From assembly GCA_020432165.1 (NCBI GenBank), contig JAGQGU010000005.1:186280-231775 (forward strand): 45,496 nucleotides of DNA. Reading direction: 5' to 3'. Made by a program: the position numbers and the translations under genes. Shown here piece after piece: positions 40,996 through 45,496 of the stretch (its first letter is position 1; each line of letters opens with the position of its first letter). The DNA comes from Thermomicrobiales bacterium. GTDB lineage: Bacteria > Chloroflexota > Chloroflexia > Thermomicrobiales > UBA6265. The notes beneath the pieces are model-generated. The model was not told the DNA's origin. It made no database searches and saw only the letters and a program-made list of their open reading frames with translations.

Positions 40996-43896
40996 ATGAG
41001 CGACCTCAACGCCTTCTACGGCCCCAACGCCGGCTACGTGCTGGAGCAATACGACCGCTATATCGCTGATCCGAATTCTGTATCCAGTGAGTTCCAGTCG
41101 TTCTTTAGTTCATTCGATCCCGCATCACTGGAGACTGCTGCTTCCGGCACTTCGCAACCCGCCGCGATGGCAGTTGCGCCGGGCGAGGATCTGATCGAAA
41201 AGATCGTGAGTGCGGTGACACTGGCGACGGGTATCCGTGAATACGGACATCTGGCTGTGCAGCTCGATCCTATCGGTACGCCTCCGCCAGGCGCGCCGGA
41301 GATTGAACTGAGCACCTACGGTCTTACCGATGATGATCTGCGCGCGATTCCCGCCAGCGCCGTTGGCGGCAAGGCCGCCGAAGGTGCGGCCAACGCCTAT
41401 GAAGCGCTGGGTCGATTGCGCTACCGCTATACCACCCGCATGGGGTTTGACTTCGATCAGGTTCAGATCGCGGACGAACGCGAGTGGCTGGAGGCTGCTG
41501 CCGAAAGCGGTGAGTTCGACTACGATCTCAATGCCGATCAAAAGAAGCGCATTCTCAAGCGACTCACCCGTGTGGAGGGTTTTGAGCAGTTCATCCACAA
41601 GACCTACCCCGGTGTGAAGCGCTTCTCTATTGAAGGGCTCGATATCATCGTACCGATGCTCGATCTCGTTATCGATGACGCTGCCGAAAACGGAGCTCGC
41701 GAGGTTGTGCTGGGTATGGCCCATCGTGGTCGCCTGAATGTGCTCGTGCACACAATGAATCGCCCCTATGGCAATCTCATCGCGCAATTCGAAAATCGGC
41801 ATGATGAGGCGCAGCCACCCTCTGGCTTCAACAGTGATCTGGAAGAATCCCGCGCCGGCGATGTGAAGTACCACATGGGTGCACGGCTGACCCGGCATCC
41901 AGTCACGGGCGAGAAGCTCACCGTGCCAGTGGTGCTGGCCCCGAATCCGAGTCACCTGGAAGCGGTGAATCCGGTGGTGATGGGTATGACCCGTGCCGCC
42001 CAGGATGATCGCGACAAAGCAGGTCCGGCAGTACAGAATCCGGATCGCGCAGTGGGTATCCTGCTGCATGGCGATGCCGCCTTCGCTGGTCTGGGCATCA
42101 ACGCCGAAACCATGAATATGAACGCGCTGAAGGGATTCACCACCGGCGGTACCGTCCATATCATTGAGAACAACAATATCGGTTACACCACCCTTCCTTC
42201 GGACTCTCGCAGCACGACATACGCTGCCGATCCCGCCAAGGGCTTCGAGATTCCGGTGATTCATGTGAATGCTGATGATGTGGTGGCGTGCCTGAGTGCC
42301 ATTCACTTCGCAATGGCCTATCGCAAGAAGTTCCACAAGGACTTCGTGATCGATTGTGTCGGCTACCGTCGCTACGGTCACAATGAGGGCGACGAGCCAC
42401 TCTACACCCAGCCGATCACCTATACCAAGATTCAGAAGCACCCGACGGTGCGAGCTATTTTCGCCAAGGAGTTGGCGGATGAAGGCATTATCACGCTCGC
42501 CGAAAGCGAAGCGATGAACAAAGAAGTCTTCGACGAACTCGCCACCATTCGCCGGGGTATCACCGAAGGCAAAGATACCTATCCGATGGACTGGATCGAG
42601 CCGATGCATCCCAGCGAAAAGATCGAGACCAAGATCGATCTCGAGCGCCTGGATGCAATCGATCAGGCAATTCACGATTTCCCGCAGGGATTCGTACCCA
42701 ACCGCAAGCTCGGTCGGCAATTGCAGCAACGCGCCCAGATGGTTCGCGCCGAGGGTGGATTGCTGGATTGGGGACATGCTGAGAGCATCGCCTTCGCCAG
42801 CATCTTGCAGGATGGCACGCCGATCCGCTTCAGTGGTGAAGATAGCCAGCGCGGCACCTTCAACCACCGACATCTGGTGCTCCACGATGCCGAGACTGGT
42901 GATGAGTTCACACCGATGTACCAGGTACCGGGCGTGAACGTGAGCTTTACGGTCTATAACAGCCCGCTCTCCGAGTTTGGCGTGATGGGCTGGGAATATG
43001 GTTACAACCAGAACGCACCAGAGTGCCTTGTGCTCTGGGAAGGTCAGTTCGGCGACTTCGCCAATGGCGCCCAGACGGTGATCGACCAATTCATCGCGGC
43101 GGCCCGCTCCAAGTGGGGCGAGAAGCCGAGCCTGGTGCTGCTGCTGCCACATGGCTACGAAGGTCAGGGGCCAGAGCATTCCAATGCTCGCCCGGAACGC
43201 TATCTGCAGTTGGCCGCGGAAGATAATATGCGTGTGGCCAATGTCAGCAGCTCAGGTCAGTACTTCCACTTGCTGCGACTGCAGGCGAAGACACTCGCAA
43301 CCGATCCACGACCGTTGGTGATCTTCACACCGAAGAGCCTGCTGCGTAATCCGTTGGCCGCCAGCCCGGTGAGCAAGCTAACCGAAGGAAGCTTCCAGCC
43401 GGTTATCGACGATCCGCGCGCGGTAAATCGCAAGGAGCAGGTGACGCGCCTGATCCTCTGCACCGGCAAGGTGAGCATCGATCTGGAGCAGAGCCCTCTT
43501 CGCGATTCCGAAAACGTTGCCGTTGTTCGTGTCGAGATGCTGGCACCGTTCCAGAAGGCGCCATTGCGCGAAGTTATTGGCAACTACCCCAAGCTGCGCG
43601 AGATAGTGTGGGTGCAGGAAGAGCCGCGCAACATGGGCGCCTGGGCGTACATGGGTTATCGACTCCGCGATCTGGTGGAGGATCGCATCCCGGTGCGCTA
43701 CATCGGTCGACCCGAGCAGGCGAGTCCGGCGGAAGGCTACGCCGAGAAGCACAAGGAGAATCAGGATCGCATCGTTGCAGCAGCCTTCTCCGATGTTCTC
43801 CCGGCCGATTCCGTGGAGAGCAATGGTCACTCCGATGAGGATGTGCCCGCCGAGAGCCGTCGCCGCGAAGACGTTTCTGTCGCGACAGCCGATTAA
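40996..43896 (+). CDS. sucA: 2-oxoglutarate dehydrogenase E1 component
   Basis: This 966-residue thiamine-diphosphate enzyme decarboxylates 2-oxoglutarate and succinylates the E2 lipoyl group in the TCA cycle. Recognisable parts are the N-terminal FYGPNAGYVLEQYDRY segment, the active-site GMAHRGRLNVL, and the diphosphate/Mg site GDAAFAGLGI...ENNNIGYTT. EDSQRGTFNHRH and the terminal EEPRNMGAW are also present. The length is slightly above the common ~930, owing to an acidic, Ser/Glu/Asp-rich tail after about residue 935. GGAAGGAA at 40986-40993 sets the ATG at 40996. There is no fused E2 catalytic domain, unlike actinobacterial KGD. sucB follows after 96 bp, so they form an operon. Confidence 0.95.
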   Translation: MSDLNAFYGPNAGYVLEQYDRYIADPNSVSSEFQSFFSSFDPASLETAASGTSQPAAMAVAPGEDLIEKIVSAVTLATGIREYGHLAVQLDPIGTPPPGAPEIELSTYGLTDDDLRAIPASAVGGKAAEGAANAYEALGRLRYRYTTRMGFDFDQVQIADEREWLEAAAESGEFDYDLNADQKKRILKRLTRVEGFEQFIHKTYPGVKRFSIEGLDIIVPMLDLVIDDAAENGAREVVLGMAHRGRLNVLVHTMNRPYGNLIAQFENRHDEAQPPSGFNSDLEESRAGDVKYHMGARLTRHPVTGEKLTVPVVLAPNPSHLEAVNPVVMGMTRAAQDDRDKAGPAVQNPDRAVGILLHGDAAFAGLGINAETMNMNALKGFTTGGTVHIIENNNIGYTTLPSDSRSTTYAADPAKGFEIPVIHVNADDVVACLSAIHFAMAYRKKFHKDFVIDCVGYRRYGHNEGDEPLYTQPITYTKIQKHPTVRAIFAKELADEGIITLAESEAMNKEVFDELATIRRGITEGKDTYPMDWIEPMHPSEKIETKIDLERLDAIDQAIHDFPQGFVPNRKLGRQLQQRAQMVRAEGGLLDWGHAESIAFASILQDGTPIRFSGEDSQRGTFNHRHLVLHDAETGDEFTPMYQVPGVNVSFTVYNSPLSEFGVMGWEYGYNQNAPECLVLWEGQFGDFANGAQTVIDQFIAAARSKWGEKPSLVLLLPHGYEGQGPEHSNARPERYLQLAAEDNMRVANVSSSGQYFHLLRLQAKTLATDPRPLVIFTPKSLLRNPLAASPVSKLTEGSFQPVIDDPRAVNRKEQVTRLILCTGKVSIDLEQSPLRDSENVAVVRVEMLAPFQKAPLREVIGNYPKLREIVWVQEEPRNMGAWAYMGYRLRDLVEDRIPVRYIGRPEQASPAEGYAEKHKENQDRIVAAAFSDVLPADSVESNGHSDEDVPAESRRREDVSVATAD

Positions 43897-43992
43897 TCCG
43901 CGGTGGTCGTGGCATAATTCATGCACGAACACTGGCGTTGGTACAGAAAACTGGTCGGGTTCTTCCGACATGTTGTGGAGAGACGAAGCACG

Positions 43993-45285
43993 ATGGCTAT
44001 TACGGTAAAGGTACCGGCGCTTGGTGAATCGCTGGTGGATGCGGTGGTGGGAACCTGGCTGAAGGCCGAGGGGGATCCAGTCTCCACAGGCGAAACGATT
44101 CTGGAACTTGAGACCGACAAGGTCAATCTGGATGTCACTGCCGATCAGGATGGCGTGCTGAGCAAGATCATCGCCCAGGAGGGTGATGTGGTTGAGGTCG
44201 GTGCAACTCTTGGTGAGATCGAGCCCGGTGCCGCTGCGGCAGCCGCCGAAGCGCCCGCTGCTGAAACCGGCCAGCAGGAACAACCAACGATCAATGAAAA
44301 CGCCGCCCCCGAGCCGGAGAAGCAGGCTGCTGGCAGCGGTGTACGCGCAACTCCGGTGGTGCAACGATTGGCTGAGGAGCACGGTGTCGATCTGTACGCC
44401 GTCAAGGGCACCGGTCCGGACGGCCGCATTACGCGTGACGATGTCATGATGGCGCGCACCGCCGCTGCCGCAGCGCCAGCGGCACCAGCACCCACGCCGA
44501 CAGCGGTAAGCCCGGCACCGGACAGAATGCCGAAGGCCGCCCAACCACCAGCAGCTACCGCACCAGCTGTGGCAGCGACTGATGATGGTCGCGTTGAACG
44601 CGTGCGCCTGAATCGTCGCCGTCAGACGATCGCGAAACGACTTGTGGAAGCACAGCAGACCGCCGCAATGCTCACCACCTTCAACGAGGTGGATATGACG
44701 GCAATTATGGATGTGCGCAAGCGCCGCAAGGATGCCTTCAAGGAGGCCCATGGCGTCAATCTCGGCTTCATGAGCTTCTTCACCAAGGCAGTTGTCGGTG
44801 CACTGAAGGCATTCCCAGATGTGAACTCCGAGCTCGATGGCGACACGCTGCTCGTGAAGAAGTACTACGACATCGGTATCGCAGTTGGCGTGGAAGAGGG
44901 CCTGGTGGTGCCGGTGGTACGCGATGCCGATCGCAAGGGCTTCGCCCAGATCGAGCAGGATATCGTGCAACTCGCTGGCCGCGCCCGGGATGGCAAACTG
45001 GGATTGGAAGAGCTTCAGGGTGGCAGCTTCACCATCACCAATGGTGGTGTGTATGGCTCACTGCTGAGCACACCGATTCTGAACACACCGCAGGTCGGTA
45101 TCCTCGGGATGCATACCATCCAGCAGCGCCCGGTGGCGATTGATGGCGAGGTAGTCATCCGTCCGATGATGTATATCGCGCTGAGCTACGATCACCGCGT
45201 GGTCGATGGCAGCACCGCAGTTCGCTTCCTGGTGAAGGTTAAGCAACTGTTGGAAGATCCGGAGACGATGCTGCTGGAGGGGTAA
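43993..45285 (+). CDS. sucB: 2-oxoglutarate dehydrogenase E2, dihydrolipoyl succinyltransferase
   Basis: This 430-residue E2 forms the core of the complex and transfers succinyl from lipoate to CoA. It has one N-terminal lipoyl domain with Lys43 in ETDKVNL. An Ala/Pro/Glu linker follows, then the E3/E1-binding domain ([17 protein letters not shown] ... [11 protein letters not shown]), a second Ala/Pro linker and the catalytic domain. The catalytic domain carries the motif SYDHRVVDG (His401, Asp405). GGAGAG at 43978-43983 supports the ATG at 43993. E3 is not in the window. The terminator right after the gene indicates that sucAB is a two-gene unit. Confidence 0.93.
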   Translation: MAITVKVPALGESLVDAVVGTWLKAEGDPVSTGETILELETDKVNLDVTADQDGVLSKIIAQEGDVVEVGATLGEIEPGAAAAAAEAPAAETGQQEQPTINENAAPEPEKQAAGSGVRATPVVQRLAEEHGVDLYAVKGTGPDGRITRDDVMMARTAAAAAPAAPAPTPTAVSPAPDRMPKAAQPPAATAPAVAATDDGRVERVRLNRRRQTIAKRLVEAQQTAAMLTTFNEVDMTAIMDVRKRRKDAFKEAHGVNLGFMSFFTKAVVGALKAFPDVNSELDGDTLLVKKYYDIGIAVGVEEGLVVPVVRDADRKGFAQIEQDIVQLAGRARDGKLGLEELQGGSFTITNGGVYGSLLSTPILNTPQVGILGMHTIQQRPVAIDGEVVIRPMMYIALSYDHRVVDGSTAVRFLVKVKQLLEDPETMLLEG

Positions 45286-45313
45286 TACCTGCTGGCGCTG
45301 ATTCTGGGATTTG

Positions 45314-45347
45314 CGGGGCGGATGACATGTGTCGTCCGCCCCGTTTT
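45314..45347 (+). terminator. Strong intrinsic terminator after sucB
   Basis: A 13-bp stem with one T-G pair joins 45314-45326 and 45331-45343 around ATGT and is followed at once by TTTTGTTT. It starts 28 bp after the sucB stop. Confidence 0.9.
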
Positions 45348-45496
45348 GTTTATCCCCAGGGACTTTGGGCCTAACGGGCCTCACCCGGTAGTAGCGTGCC
45401 TTGTGCACGCTCCAGGAGAGAGGTGGGTGTTGATCATCCGCCACCAGGTGGCCATAAATGTTTGACGACACGACATGGGTAACACTTCCCGCATGA
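45348..45496 (+). other. Region after the sucAB terminator, window end
   Basis: No gene is visible in these 149 bp. GCGTGC/GCACGC (45394-45410) can form a small hairpin, and a possible ATG begins at 45493, too close to the edge to assess. This may be the leader of the next gene. Confidence 0.3.

Noticed and set aside
41125-43179. A 684-codon open frame antisense to sucA
   Set aside because: Shadow of a strongly codon-biased gene. The sense frame encodes an intact, unmistakable E1 enzyme and the antisense frame has no recognisable motif.
43378-44970. A 530-codon open frame antisense to the sucA end and sucB
   Set aside because: It spans two real genes and their spacer on the other strand, His/Cys/Arg-rich as shadows are, with no ribosome-binding site or motif.

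Overview
The window looks like a chromosomal segment of a monoderm bacterium of moderately high G+C, most likely a Chloroflexota member of the Thermomicrobia type. This is an inference. It rests on Tat-exported transporter binding proteins without lipoboxes, a sortase-type cell-wall sorting signal, a DsbA-like protein of the mycothiol-dependent type, an Eis-like acetyltransferase and a lone MsmK/UgpC ATPase. No rRNA, tRNA, CRISPR array or prophage was recognised.

Left part (1-16.7 kb): a PhnP-like metallo-hydrolase converges on a PfkB sugar kinase. The kinase is divergent from a stand-alone sugar-ABC ATPase that has a good sigma-70 promoter. A GntR/FCD regulator then precedes a nitrilase-family amidase and the first oligopeptide-type ABC cassette (binding protein, DppB, DppC), which ends in a creatininase-family amidohydrolase. 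After a strong bidirectional terminator come a secreted two-domain protein of unknown function and the DsbA-like protein, both on the minus strand. The second cassette (binding protein, DppB, DppC) follows and ends in a FAD amine oxidase.

Middle part (16.7-33.3 kb): two small membrane proteins, an Eis-like N-acetyltransferase and a 10.7-kb minus-strand gene for a 3,553-residue surface protein. That protein has a signal peptide, a SpaA-like domain, a Pro/Thr stalk, 25 Ig-like repeats each with one conserved Cys pair, and a C-terminal FPKTG sorting signal. An identical 21-bp direct repeat lies on each side of this gene. Next come a coiled-coil J-domain protein, a DUF457-like membrane protein and a RAYT-type transposase. 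The transposase is flanked by two inverted REP-like hairpins that both start with GTAG.

Right part (33.4-45.5 kb): the third ABC cassette, on the minus strand, reads binding protein, DppB, DppC, creatinase-like M24 protein, MFS transporter, agmatinase-family ureohydrolase. Divergent from it is the sucA-sucB pair (E1 and E2 of 2-oxoglutarate dehydrogenase), with an operator-like palindrome over an extended -10 and a structured leader. A strong terminator ends it.

The three ABC cassettes share one layout: Tat-type binding protein, two permeases, then a catabolic enzyme. None has its own ATPases. Together with the amidase and ureohydrolase they suggest uptake and breakdown of small peptides, amides or guanidino compounds feeding central metabolism.
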